Origin: Arthrobacter sp. StoSoilA2
GTDB taxonomy: Bacteria; Actinomycetota; Actinomycetes; Actinomycetales; Micrococcaceae
DNA: 64,000 nucleotides
Direction of reading: 5' to 3'
Assembly (NCBI RefSeq): GCF_019977195.1
Contig: NZ_AP024643.1
Coordinates: 2,852,001-2,916,000, forward strand
Each line of letters opens with the position of its first letter. Positions within the stretch are counted from its first letter, which is position 1. The notes under the pieces were generated by a model, which saw nothing but the letters and a program-made list of their open reading frames with translations, had not been told where the DNA came from and did not search any database. The position numbers and the translations under genes are program-made. Below, one piece after another: positions 7,726-16,551 of this stretch.

Positions 7726-10056
7726 TCACTTCCGCTGTCCGGCCGCCGCCTCGAAAATCGGGGCGGCAGCCGGTTCAAGACGAATAATCACAGACTTCGA
7801 CGCCGGTGTATTGCTGCCTTCCGCTGTTGAATCCAGCGGCACCAACACATTCGCCTCCGGATAGTAGGCAGTCGCGCAGCCCCTGGCACTGGGGTACGCC
7901 ACTAAACGCAACTGGCGCAGCACACGGTCAACGCCGTCGTCGGCTTCGCTGTGCACATCCACATAGTCGCCGTCCTGGAAACCCAACCCCGCCAGATCCC
8001 CAGGGTTCACCAACAAGACCATGCGGCCCTTCTTGATGCCACGGTAACGATCATTCATGGAGTACGTGGTCGTATTGAACTGGTCATGGGACCGCACAGT
8101 CTGAAGGAGCAGTCTCCCCGGCGGTACTTCAATGGTTTCCAGGTCATTGACGGAAAACATGGCTTTCCCCGTTGCCGTGGGGAACGTCCGCGAATCCCTG
8201 GGACCATGCGGAAGGACAAAACCGTCGCGCTCGCGGATGCGGGTATTGAAGTCATCAAATCCAGGCACCACATGGGAAATGTGGTCCCGGATGGTGTCGT
8301 AATTACGCCTGAGGTCCGCCCAATCCACAGGCACCTTGTGGTCAAGAACCGCCTCGGCCATGCGGGTGACAATCGCCACTTCGGACAGAACGTCCGGAGC
8401 AATGGGTTCCAGCGTCCCTGCGGAGCGGTGCACGGCACACACAGTGTCCTCTACGGTGACAAACTGCTCAATCCCGTCCTGCTTGTCGATTTCGGTGCGG
8501 CCAAGGGTCGGAAGGATCAGCGCCTGCTCGCCAACCACCACATGTGAGCGATTCAACTTGGTGGAAATCTGGACCGAAAGCCTGGTCCGACGCACAGCCT
8601 CCTCAGCGACCACGGTGTCCGAGATCGCATGCACCAGGTTCCCTCCCAGCGCGATGAGGACCTTGATCCTCCCATCACGCATTCCACGGATACTGTCCAC
8701 CGAATCAACACCGGCCTTCCGCGGCGGGTCAAAGCCAAACTCATCCTGCACGGCGTCAAGAAACCGCGGCGGCATCTTCTCCCAAATGCCCATGGTCCGG
8801 TCACCCTGCACATTGCTGTGTCCACGGATTGGCGAAGGTCCGGCCCCCGGTTTGCCAATGTTGCCACGCAGTAGAAGAAGATTAATGATCTCCTTGATGG
8901 TGGGCACCGCCTTCTTATGCTGGGTCAGTCCCATCGCCCACGTAATGATCACCCTCTCCGCGTGGATGTACCGTTCAGCGAGTTCATCGATTTCTGCGCT
9001 GGTCAGGCCGGTGGCGGCAAGAACGTCCTGCTCCTGCAAAGTTGCGAGGTGGGCAGCGAACCCAACAAACCCCTGACAATGCTCATCGATGAACGTGCGG
9101 TCCAGCACCGAACCCGGCGCAGCCCGTTCAGCATCCAGGACGCGCTTGGAAACAGCCTGAAGCAGCGCCATATCCCCGGCGAGCCTGATCTGCAGGAACT
9201 GGTCAGCCAGGTCAGTTCCCTTCCCCACGAGGCCTCGAACACGCTGTGGGTTCCGGAAGTTGATCAGGCCAGCCTCAGGCAAAGGATTAACAGCCACAAT
9301 GGACGCACCCGCGAGTTTGGCCTCCTCCAGTGCCGTCAGCATCCGCGGATGGCAGGTCCCCGGGTTCTGCCCCATGATGATGATCAGGTCCGACTTCGCG
9401 AAGTCCGTATACGTGATGGCCGATTTGCCCACCCCAATGGTCTCGCCCATGGCAAGGCCCGTGGACTCGTGGCACATGTTTGAACAATCCGGAAGGTTAT
9501 TGGTCCCGAAAGCCCTGACGAAAAGCTGGTACAGGAACGCTGCCTCATTACTGGTGCGTCCGCTGGTGTAAAAAGTGGCCTCATCCGGATCGTCGAGGGC
9601 GTTCAACTCGTTTGCAATGATGTCCAAGGCCCGCTCCCAGCTGACGGGCGCGTAGTGGTCCGAGCCTGCTGCCTTATACACCGGTTCCACCAGCCGGCCC
9701 TGTTGGCCCAGCCAATACTCGGAACGGGACTCCAGGGAACTCAGCGGGTTTCCGGCCCAAAACTCCGTGGGGATCCTCAGCGGCTCCGCCTCCCACCCGA
9801 TAGCCTTGGCGCCGTTTTCACAGAATTCGGCAGCCTTGCGTTCCGGCGGATCAGGCCAAGCACAGCTCATGCAGTCGAAACCGTCTTTTTGGTTGACTGC
9901 TGTAAGTGTCTTCCATGCGCGGGAAGGGCCCATATAGGCCATCGCATGGGGAAGGGTTTCGCTGAGGCTGGGCAAGCCGGCGGCCGACCTCTTTGGTTCG
10001 CTGACGCTCAAGTCGACGTCGGTATCCTGAATTGGGTGCTTCTTGCGGCCCATCAT
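7726..10056 (-). CDS. FdhF/YdeP family molybdopterin oxidoreductase
   Basis: 776 aa. Near the N terminus DGFDCMSCAWPDPP carries a CxxC as in YdeP-type enzymes. The molybdopterin domains follow (TFYTSGRTSNEAAFLYQLF, SNMCHESTGLAMGE, IIIMGQNPGTCHPRM, GPSPIRGHSNVQGDRTMG), and a C-terminal molybdopterin dinucleotide-binding domain begins around TVRSHDQFNTTTYSMNDRYRG. The family is related to formate dehydrogenase H; the physiological substrate of YdeP-like enzymes is unclear, with acid resistance reported in E. coli. The predicted enzyme is cytoplasmic: no Tat signal is seen. Confidence 0.85.
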   Translation of the reverse strand: MMGRKKHPIQDTDVDLSVSEPKRSAAGLPSLSETLPHAMAYMGPSRAWKTLTAVNQKDGFDCMSCAWPDPPERKAAEFCENGAKAIGWEAEPLRIPTEFWAGNPLSSLESRSEYWLGQQGRLVEPVYKAAGSDHYAPVSWERALDIIANELNALDDPDEATFYTSGRTSNEAAFLYQLFVRAFGTNNLPDCSNMCHESTGLAMGETIGVGKSAITYTDFAKSDLIIIMGQNPGTCHPRMLTALEEAKLAGASIVAVNPLPEAGLINFRNPQRVRGLVGKGTDLADQFLQIRLAGDMALLQAVSKRVLDAERAAPGSVLDRTFIDEHCQGFVGFAAHLATLQEQDVLAATGLTSAEIDELAERYIHAERVIITWAMGLTQHKKAVPTIKEIINLLLLRGNIGKPGAGPSPIRGHSNVQGDRTMGIWEKMPPRFLDAVQDEFGFDPPRKAGVDSVDSIRGMRDGRIKVLIALGGNLVHAISDTVVAEEAVRRTRLSVQISTKLNRSHVVVGEQALILPTLGRTEIDKQDGIEQFVTVEDTVCAVHRSAGTLEPIAPDVLSEVAIVTRMAEAVLDHKVPVDWADLRRNYDTIRDHISHVVPGFDDFNTRIRERDGFVLPHGPRDSRTFPTATGKAMFSVNDLETIEVPPGRLLLQTVRSHDQFNTTTYSMNDRYRGIKKGRMVLLVNPGDLAGLGFQDGDYVDVHSEADDGVDRVLRQLRLVAYPSARGCATAYYPEANVLVPLDSTAEGSNTPASKSVIIRLEPAAAPIFEAAAGQRK

Positions 10057-10139
10057 TCCACCAGGTTTCGTGTGGTTGGGTTCCTGATTCCCTCAGCGTA
10101 AACCCGGCCCCCAGCGTGCTCAATGGCGGTGAAAGCCAC

Positions 10140-10910
10140 CTACGCCAAGAGGCTCCTGAAGTCGCCGTCCACCACGTGTGCGTAGCTGCGGTAAGCGTCA
10201 ACCACGGCGTCCTCCACCGTTTTGACGTCCAAGTGGGGCAGCAGGTCATTTGCAGCACCGGCGGTAGCCGGATCCCAATCGAGGCCAAGAGCAGCGTAGC
10301 TTGCCGTCAGTACGTCCCGGATCGGACCGGAGTTCTCCACCACAATCACGGAGCTGAACAACCAACCCCCGGAAACCACCCGCTGCGCAGTCCCTATCAG
10401 CTTGATCCGATGCGCGGGAAACTCCGCATCCTCCCCGTGAACGCTGAACTCTCCGGGGCAGTACTCCCCCGGGATCTCCCCGACGGCGGCCTGGACGCCA
10501 ACGCTGCGAAGGGCACCTGCCAGCAACTCACCGAACTCCGCGAAACGGGCTTTCGCACGGACGATCGCGTCAGGGTGCGGCTCAATGTGATCAATCACCA
10601 GAGTGCCTTGGTGATAAGCCGCCGCACGTCCACCAGCTTTCCGCACGAGGGGCTCGAAGCCGAGCTCCCGGCACGCATCCTCGGCGGCGCTGAAGCCGGG
10701 CAGGTTCGCATCGCGCTGGCCAAAGGCAACCGTAGGCTGCGGGCGGTACAAGCGAAGGGAGGGACCCAGTTGCCCGCTCCGCGCCCGCTTCAGCAGCTCC
10801 AACGCAAAATCAAGATCCCCGGCAGCACCAAGGGATTCCTCTTGGCGGTAGACGGTCAGCTCGGAGCGCTCCGTGAGGCCGCCGTCGGCTTCGTTCCGTG
10901 CTTCGCTCAT
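10140..10910 (-). CDS. Lipoate-protein ligase A family protein (BPL/LPL fold)
   Basis: 256 aa. LRLYRPQPTVAFGQRD, VRKAGGRAAAYHQGTLVIDH and the conserved Lys in HRIKLIGTAQRVV match the lipoyl/biotinyl ligase catalytic core. These proteins attach or transfer lipoyl or octanoyl groups; the exact substrate cannot be fixed here. The ATG overlaps the stop of the upstream thioesterase gene by one base (TGATG), so the pair is translationally coupled. Confidence 0.75.
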   Translation of the reverse strand: MSEARNEADGGLTERSELTVYRQEESLGAAGDLDFALELLKRARSGQLGPSLRLYRPQPTVAFGQRDANLPGFSAAEDACRELGFEPLVRKAGGRAAAYHQGTLVIDHIEPHPDAIVRAKARFAEFGELLAGALRSVGVQAAVGEIPGEYCPGEFSVHGEDAEFPAHRIKLIGTAQRVVSGGWLFSSVIVVENSGPIRDVLTASYAALGLDWDPATAGAANDLLPHLDVKTVEDAVVDAYRSYAHVVDGDFRSLLA

Positions 10911-11713
10911 CAGCTTTTCCTCAGCGTCAGGATTTGCTCGGCCCTGCCGAAAGGTCCGTTGATGTCATGGAGCACGCTGGACGTCAGGCCGATGCCATCT
11001 GCCCCGAAGGAGACTTTGTTGTCCAGACCGAGCCACTCTCCCGAGGGCGCACGATACATGTGGATCTGGAGGTCCACGTTGGGGAAGATGTAGCTGTTCT
11101 CCCCTGGGGGGACCCGTGCGGCGATGCCATTGGCGGTGTCGACCAAGCCCATGAGACGGGCAAGATCGCTGCTGTCTTCCTCGTCAGTCAAAGGGTGCAT
11201 GGTCCGGATCCACACCTTGCCCGAACCTGGCCGATGGCCTTCGGCGATACGCATTTCCAGGGACCGGATGTAGCCGCCGGGCCATACGCTGGCACCATCC
11301 CACAACTTGCATTCGTCCGGGGCGGGCATGGCCTCGTCCTCGAACGCCGCCACGGCGCTGGTATCGCTGGTGATCATGCGCCACGCTGCGGCACGGATGG
11401 CGACACGCCCGCCGGCGGAAAGCTCAGCCTGGATGAGTTCAATCGTTCGTCCCGGCCGCAAGGTTGAGGTGGTTACCTGGAACTCGCCGCCGGGGATCAG
11501 CCCGAGGATCTCGTAGCTGATCCGCGCCATACGGACGTCGTCCCGGGGCTCATGCCTCAGGAGGGCGTCAGCCATGATGCCGGAGGCAGGTGCCATGTGT
11601 TGTTCGTGCGGATTCCAGGCACCCTGGGCATGAATCGTGGAGCGGTAGCGGCCCCCACCCAACGATTCGTAGTAGAAGTTGCCCTCCGCCAGTTCCGGTA
11701 ATGAGGTTGTCAA
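10910..11713 (-). CDS. Acyl-CoA thioesterase family protein (double hotdog)
   Basis: About 267 aa. Start chosen at TTG 11713 (TTSLPELAEGNFYYES), with gaaagg upstream; the frame opens further to 11794 but that part overlaps the neighbouring gene. The sequence has the thioesterase hotdog pattern (RMARISYEILGLIPGGEFQVTTSTLRPGRTIELIQAEL) and a second half with a VDTANG motif. Activity on acyl-CoA is inferred from the family. Coupled to the downstream lipoate-ligase-like gene. Confidence 0.72.
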   Translation of the reverse strand: MTTSLPELAEGNFYYESLGGGRYRSTIHAQGAWNPHEQHMAPASGIMADALLRHEPRDDVRMARISYEILGLIPGGEFQVTTSTLRPGRTIELIQAELSAGGRVAIRAAAWRMITSDTSAVAAFEDEAMPAPDECKLWDGASVWPGGYIRSLEMRIAEGHRPGSGKVWIRTMHPLTDEEDSSDLARLMGLVDTANGIAARVPPGENSYIFPNVDLQIHMYRAPSGEWLGLDNKVSFGADGIGLTSSVLHDINGPFGRAEQILTLRKS

Positions 11714-11744
11714 CGCGAGCCTTTCGCCAATCCAGCAGTAGAAC

Positions 11745-12248
11745 TCAGACCACTGTATCCGCTGATTTGGCAGCCGACCGACGCCGCCGGGCAACCACCA
11801 CCCACACGATCACGGCGAGCACAGCCAGCACCGACAGCCCGGCACCAGCCGGCGACGTCGCAGCTACCGCAAGCCACGCCTCAAGGGCGGCCAGTCCGAT
11901 GGTTGCGTACAGCAACGCCCAGATGATGGAACCCCCGATAGCAGCGGGGAGATAGCGGCGCAACGGCATCCGCGCTGCGCCGGCTGCCAGATTAACGGCG
12001 GTCTGCAGGCCGATGGTCAGGAAGGACAGCACGACGGCGTACGGACCCCAACGCTGTATGAAGGCTTGGGCCCGGGCTGCCTTGGACTGTTGGAGCGACG
12101 GCTGTTGGAGCGACGCCCCGAAGCGGGTGTGTGCGAAGCCGGCAACTGCTCCTCGACCCAGCCAGTACGTGACATTGACGCGGATCATGACAATCGCGAA
12201 GAGCGCCGCAACCGCGACGCCAAAGGGCAAGCTCATGATCTGGTCCAC
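11745..12248 (-). CDS. DedA/VTT-domain membrane protein
   Basis: 167 aa, several hydrophobic segments (VAVAALFAIVMI; YAVVLSFLTIGLQTAVNLAAG; YLPAAIGGSIIWALLYATIG; a C-terminal helix before the basic tail ARRRRS). The FIQRWGPYAVVLSFLTIG segment resembles the VTT/SNARE-associated domain of DedA proteins, linked to membrane lipid handling. It is shorter than typical DedA (about 200 aa). Start is GTG 12248, directly abutting an iron-box-like element. Confidence 0.65.
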   Translation of the reverse strand: MDQIMSLPFGVAVAALFAIVMIRVNVTYWLGRGAVAGFAHTRFGASLQQPSLQQSKAARAQAFIQRWGPYAVVLSFLTIGLQTAVNLAAGAARMPLRRYLPAAIGGSIIWALLYATIGLAALEAWLAVAATSPAGAGLSVLAVLAVIVWVVVARRRRSAAKSADTVV

Positions 12249-12267
12249 GTGACTTAGGCTACCCTAA
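12249..12267. promoter_or_regulatory. Possible IdeR/DtxR iron box
   Basis: gtgacttaggctaccctaa agrees at 14 of 19 positions with the consensus TWAGGTWAGSCTWACCTWA; the right half is nearly perfect. It lies immediately upstream of the DedA-like gene start. It also forms a CTTAGG/CCTAAG inverted repeat. The assignment is by eye only. Confidence 0.4.
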
Positions 12268-12353
12268 GCGCCGCAGGCTCCATCACCAGGTCCCGCGGGC
12301 AAGTGCCCGGCGCCACGGGCCAGGGTCGGCACAAGCGCACCTAGGATGAAGTC

Positions 12354-13316
12354 ATGGATCTTCGCGATGCCGCCCAACAGTTGTACGCCGTGCTTCCGCG
12401 TGAATTCACTGCGGAGCGGACAGCATTGGCACGGCAGGCAAAGGAAGCAGGTGGGAAGGAGCTCGCCAAGGAGATCGGGAGCTTGCCAAAGCCCACCGCC
12501 GGCGCCTGGGGCATCAACATGCTTGCCATCCACCAACCCGAGGTGATTGACGGCGTCGTGCGTTTTGGCGCTTCCCTCCGTGCAGCGCAAGAGGAGGGAG
12601 ATGCTGAAGCCTTCCGTGAACTCGGCCAGCAGCGACAGGGTCAACTGAGCTTGGCCGTGCAGGCGGCAAAGGAGCTGGCGAGCCGGCTGGGAGCACCGCT
12701 CAGCGCGGCCGGCGCTGCCGACGTGGAGCAAACGCTTCGGGCCGCAATGGCCGACGCCGGCGCCGCAGCCGCGGTGGCGACCGGCCGGCTGGTGCGCGGG
12801 CTAAGCGGCAGCGGTTTCGAGTCCGTGGACCTGACAGATGCCGTCGCTGCAGCAAATCCCGACGAAATCGCGAGCGTGGGCGAAGCGCCAAAAGCGAAGC
12901 TGCCAGCCGGAACCAAGCCGGCACGGCAGAGCAAGAAGCATCAAGAGCCGCAGCCGAAAGAGAAAGCACCCGAGGAAGCCGCAACATCCCTGGCCGAACG
13001 CCGGGCCCAAAAGCGCCAGGCCGCGTTGGAAGAAGCCCGCACCGAGTTTGAGGCAGCCGAACAGGAAGCCCTGGAGGCCGAAAACGCTGCTTCGAAGGCT
13101 TGGGACGCTGTCAATGAATTCGAGGACAGGCGCTCGGACGTCGAGGCGCAGATCACCGACGCCAAAAAGCGTTTGGCTTCCCTCGAAGCCGAACTGATCG
13201 GCATCACCCGGGACGCCGAAGCCGCTGAGTCGCACAAAAAGCTGGCCGTCCGGGCCGCGGCACAGCAACGACGCGCCGCGGACCAGGCCCGGCGGCGCGT
13301 CGAACGGCTGGCTTGA
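12354..13316 (+). CDS. Hypothetical coiled-coil protein, 320 aa
   Basis: N-terminal 150 residues are helical (TAERTALARQAKEAGGKELA, PKPTAGAWGINMLA). A charged Pro/Lys/Glu linker follows around residues 185-215. The C terminus is a long Ala/Glu/Arg coiled coil (residues about 220-320). No catalytic motif, signal peptide or membrane segment is visible. Similar proteins are common in Arthrobacter-like genomes as uncharacterised transcriptional-regulator-like proteins. It abuts the convergent Rieske flavoprotein gene with no gap. Confidence 0.75.
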   Translation: MDLRDAAQQLYAVLPREFTAERTALARQAKEAGGKELAKEIGSLPKPTAGAWGINMLAIHQPEVIDGVVRFGASLRAAQEEGDAEAFRELGQQRQGQLSLAVQAAKELASRLGAPLSAAGAADVEQTLRAAMADAGAAAAVATGRLVRGLSGSGFESVDLTDAVAAANPDEIASVGEAPKAKLPAGTKPARQSKKHQEPQPKEKAPEEAATSLAERRAQKRQAALEEARTEFEAAEQEALEAENAASKAWDAVNEFEDRRSDVEAQITDAKKRLASLEAELIGITRDAEAAESHKKLAVRAAAQQRRAADQARRRVERLA

Positions 13317-14825
13317 CTACTCCTTCTTCTTTAGTGGCGACTTCTGCAGGTTATGCGTCGCAGGGCCTTCCAAATACTTGCCGTCGGGAGCGAACCTTGA
13401 ACCGTGCAAGGGACAATCCCACGATTTCTCGGCGTCGTTCCAGCTCAGCAGGCCTCCCAAGTGGGCGCAGCTCGCCGACACCATACAGACGTTGCCATCA
13501 ACGGTGGACACAGCTGCCGGCTCACCCTTGTAAAGCCCGACGACGCCACTCCCCTCCGGGGGTCGGGTCTGGTCCGTGATTTCCGGATTGCTCCTGACCT
13601 TGGCTTTGTCCTCGACCAACCGTTTGGCGACGCTGGCATTGAGGCGAACGGCTTCCAACGCGCCCTGGGGCGACGTAACGCGGTGGTGTATGACCGTGGC
13701 CCAATCAGACTGGCCGCCCAGAATGTCCGAAGTAATGGACAACGCGGCAGCTACTCCGTTGCTCATGCCCCACTTGTTGTAGCCGGTTCCGAAGAAGATC
13801 CGGCCGTGACCCCGGGGCATCTTGCCGAAGAAGGGAACGAGGTTGGTTGGCCGGTAGTCCTGGGCAGACCACGTATGCGTGACCTCCGCGCCCGGATAAT
13901 GCTGGTTGGCCCAGGCGAGAAGGTCATCCAGGTGCGCCTTGGGTGAGACCGCCCGGCCGCCGGTATGCCCGTAGCCACCTACCAACAACAACTCACCCTC
14001 CGGCGTCGGATGAGTGCGTTGGGAACGGGTGGGTGGATCGATACTCAGGTACATTCCGCTCGGTGGCGGGGTTTCACCTGGAAGCCGAAGAGCGGCAGCG
14101 TATGACCGGTTGGGTTCGAGCTTGGCGAAATAGAGTCCGCGGTCCAGGATCGGCGTGCCAGTAGCAATGACGACGGTGTCCGCGGTGAATGCCCCTTTTC
14201 GCGTGGATACTTCCACGGGAAGGTCGGAACCCACATTCTGCACCTGGACACCCTCAACAATTATTCCGCCGTGCTCCCGGATATCCCTTGCCAGGACCTC
14301 CAGGACTTCCATGGGGTGGATCTGCGCCTGGTCATCGAGTTCCAGTGCCTCAACCACCGGGAATGGCAGCCCGGGGTCGCGGCTGAAGTGCACGTCCAAA
14401 CCAGCGTCGCGGGAAACGGCAGCCTCCTTGCGCAGGCGCTGGCCGCCGTCGTCGGTGGTTGCGAAGGTGACTGCCGTCCGGCGCTGAAACGCGATGCCCT
14501 GCTCTTCCATATACCGCATCAGCCATGCCTGACCAGTGCGGTTCGCTTCCACATAGGCTTGCACTACTTTCAGTGAGTACTGGCCACGCAGCGCCGAGAG
14601 TGCCCCTCCCTGCAGGAGGCTTAGTTTGCCGGTGGTGTTGCCTGTGGTCACGGCGCCGAGGGTGCGCGCTTCCAGAACTGCCACACGCTGGCCCGATCTG
14701 GACAACAGCAGAGCCGTCACCATTCCTGTGAGCCCTGCGCCCGCCACTATTGTGTCGAAGTGCTTTTCATCGGGGATTGCATCGGACGTGAAGCTGGATT
14801 CCCTGTCCAACCACAGCGATTTCAT
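13317..14825 (-). CDS. FAD-dependent oxidoreductase with C-terminal Rieske [2Fe-2S] domain
   Basis: 502 aa. The N-terminal DAO-type FAD domain begins FDTIVAGAGLTGMVTALLLS and continues with a typical VATGTPILD segment. The C-terminal Rieske domain carries the two cluster-binding motifs CAHLGG and CPLHG. The substrate is unknown; the DAO half is related to amine/amino-acid oxidases and the Rieske centre implies electron transfer away from flavin. No signal peptide. Start ATG at 14825. Confidence 0.85.
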   Translation of the reverse strand: MKSLWLDRESSFTSDAIPDEKHFDTIVAGAGLTGMVTALLLSRSGQRVAVLEARTLGAVTTGNTTGKLSLLQGGALSALRGQYSLKVVQAYVEANRTGQAWLMRYMEEQGIAFQRRTAVTFATTDDGGQRLRKEAAVSRDAGLDVHFSRDPGLPFPVVEALELDDQAQIHPMEVLEVLARDIREHGGIIVEGVQVQNVGSDLPVEVSTRKGAFTADTVVIATGTPILDRGLYFAKLEPNRSYAAALRLPGETPPPSGMYLSIDPPTRSQRTHPTPEGELLLVGGYGHTGGRAVSPKAHLDDLLAWANQHYPGAEVTHTWSAQDYRPTNLVPFFGKMPRGHGRIFFGTGYNKWGMSNGVAAALSITSDILGGQSDWATVIHHRVTSPQGALEAVRLNASVAKRLVEDKAKVRSNPEITDQTRPPEGSGVVGLYKGEPAAVSTVDGNVCMVSASCAHLGGLLSWNDAEKSWDCPLHGSRFAPDGKYLEGPATHNLQKSPLKKKE

Positions 14826-14904
14826 CGAACAACCTGCCTCTCAATTCACGGAATTGGCGCCTGGCATGTGTTGATGAAAACGGTAGGCCGGTGGCCGGGC
14901 CTTA

Positions 14905-15393
14905 TCAAGGGGTCGGGTTGTCCTTGGCGAGTTGCGCGGCACGGCGGAGCCACGGGTCCGTGTCACGCGACCAGCGTTCCAAAACTCGTTCAGCGCGTTC
15001 CTTTGCCTGTCCTTCGAGCCTGGCGAGCAGGGGTTTGACCACATCCACCGCCAAAGGATCAGCCAGTTCCTCCGTGCCGGCCTGCCGAATGAAGCCCTCT
15101 ATGCGGGTCAGGTCCGTATTGACCAGGATCCCCACTTTGGTTTGCAACAGGACAACCGCAGCGAGCCTGCGTTCAAAGACCGGCTCCTCCCACAGTTCCG
15201 AACTCAGGGCCGTGATGTCGTCATGGCCCAGAGTCTTGTGCCGCTTCAGGACGTCCCGGACCGTTCCTCGCACTGCACCAACCGATGCCCCGTAGACCTT
15301 CATTCCGCCCAGGCGCTCCCGGGCTTCCATGGCCTTCTCCCACGACGATTCACGCTGCAGCGTGAAGTCCACAAGTTCACCAGCTTCACTCAC
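14905..15393 (-). CDS. Small AlkD-like DNA alkylation repair/HEAT-repeat protein, possibly truncated
   Basis: 162 aa. The segments ALSSELWEEPVFERRLAAVVLLQ, FIRQAGTEELADPLAVDVVKPLL and WSRDTDPWLRRAAQLA resemble the central HEAT repeats of AlkD-type glycosylases. These usually have about 220-240 aa and continue beyond the WLRRAA motif; here the frame ends shortly after it with TGA TAA. It may therefore be a truncated member or a divergent short family. Start GTG 15393; divergent from the DUF1016 gene. Confidence 0.55.
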   Translation of the reverse strand: MSEAGELVDFTLQRESSWEKAMEARERLGGMKVYGASVGAVRGTVRDVLKRHKTLGHDDITALSSELWEEPVFERRLAAVVLLQTKVGILVNTDLTRIEGFIRQAGTEELADPLAVDVVKPLLARLEGQAKERAERVLERWSRDTDPWLRRAAQLAKDNPTP

Positions 15394-15454
15394 GCGTCCA
15401 TTCTGTCAGTGCCTCCTTCTAGGGTGGGGGCAACAGCAATCGACAGGAGAGATT

Positions 15455-16549
15455 ATGCCTTCGCAAGAGCTCGCTACCGAGGCCACAGCGTCGTTCCCGG
15501 GAGTCCCCGCCGCGACGTCGATGCCCGACTGGTATCCCGCGCTGCTCAACACTGTCGCGCAAGAAGTCCGGACAGGCCGCACGCGCGCACTGGCGGCCGC
15601 GAACAGCGAACTGCTCAATTCGTACTGGAGCATCGGCAGGCAACTTGCCGAGCGCGAATCGCAGGAGGGCTGGGGCGCCAAAGTCGTCACCCGATTGTCC
15701 GCTGATATCCGAACGCGCTTCCCCGAAGCGAAGGGCTTCTCCCCCAGGAACCTGCGGTACATGAAGAGCTTTGCCCAGGCTTGGCCCGAGTTTCCAATGT
15801 TGCAAGCGCCGCTTGCAACATTGCCGTGGTACCACCAGATCGCGCTTTTGGAAAAGCTCGACGACGCCGCCACCCGCCTCTGGTACGCAGCGGCAGCTGC
15901 CCAGCATGGTTGGTCGCGCAACGTCCTGACGCATCAGATCGAGACCCGCTTGCACGAGCGCTCAGGGCAAGCCATCACCAATTTCAAGACCACCATGATT
16001 GCCGCCGATTCAGACCTCGCCCAGCAGGCCACCAAAGATCCTTACGTCTTTGATTTCCTGGCCATGACTGACCGGCACACGGAACGGGACCTGGAGGTGG
16101 AATTGGTGAAGCATGTGGAGAAATTCCTGCTCGAGCTGGGTCAAGGCTTCGCATTCGTTGGTGAACAGGTCCGATTGGAGATCGCCGGCGACGAATTCTT
16201 TGCGGACCTGCTCTTCTACCATTTGAAATTGCGCTGCTACATGGTCATCGAGCTAAAGGCCGTGAAATTCGAACCCGGGTTCCTGGGCCAGCTGGGCATG
16301 TACATGGCAGCCGTTGACGACCTCATGGCCCACCCTGACGACAAACCAACCATCGGCCTGCTGCTGTGCAAGGAGAAGAACAGCGTGGTGGCCGAGTACG
16401 CCCTGCGTGGATTCAGCGCTCCGGTGGGGATCGCGGAGTGGCGGACGTCCCTTGCCGAGTCATTGCCCGACGAATTTGTCGCCAGCCTGCCCAGTATCGA
16501 AACGTTGGAAGCCGAGCTGGCAAGCCAAGCCCGTATCCTGCCGGATTAG
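15455..16549 (+). CDS. DUF1016 (YhcG) family PD-(D/E)XK nuclease
   Basis: 364 aa from ATG 15455, with aggaga five bases upstream. The N-terminal DUF1016 helical domain (LNSYWSIGRQLAERESQEGWG, GFSPRNLRYMKSFAQAWP, LPWYHQIALLEKL) is followed by the nuclease-fold domain (FAFVGEQVRLEIAGDEFFADLLFYH, CYMVIELKAVKFEPGFLGQ) with D and E-x-K active-site residues. The family is often carried by mobile elements and R-M or defence loci, with role unproven. A perfect 27-base palindrome lies inside the gene. It is convergent with the hydrolase gene (2-base gap). Confidence 0.85.
   Translation: MPSQELATEATASFPGVPAATSMPDWYPALLNTVAQEVRTGRTRALAAANSELLNSYWSIGRQLAERESQEGWGAKVVTRLSADIRTRFPEAKGFSPRNLRYMKSFAQAWPEFPMLQAPLATLPWYHQIALLEKLDDAATRLWYAAAAAQHGWSRNVLTHQIETRLHERSGQAITNFKTTMIAADSDLAQQATKDPYVFDFLAMTDRHTERDLEVELVKHVEKFLLELGQGFAFVGEQVRLEIAGDEFFADLLFYHLKLRCYMVIELKAVKFEPGFLGQLGMYMAAVDDLMAHPDDKPTIGLLLCKEKNSVVAEYALRGFSAPVGIAEWRTSLAESLPDEFVASLPSIETLEAELASQARILPD
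15796..15822. repeat. Perfect 13-base inverted repeat inside the DUF1016 gene
   Basis: Arms AATGTTGCAAGCG and CGCTTGCAACATT separated by one base. It encodes the loop before the conserved LPWYHQ motif. No function is assigned. Confidence 0.8.
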
Positions 16550-16551
16550 GC

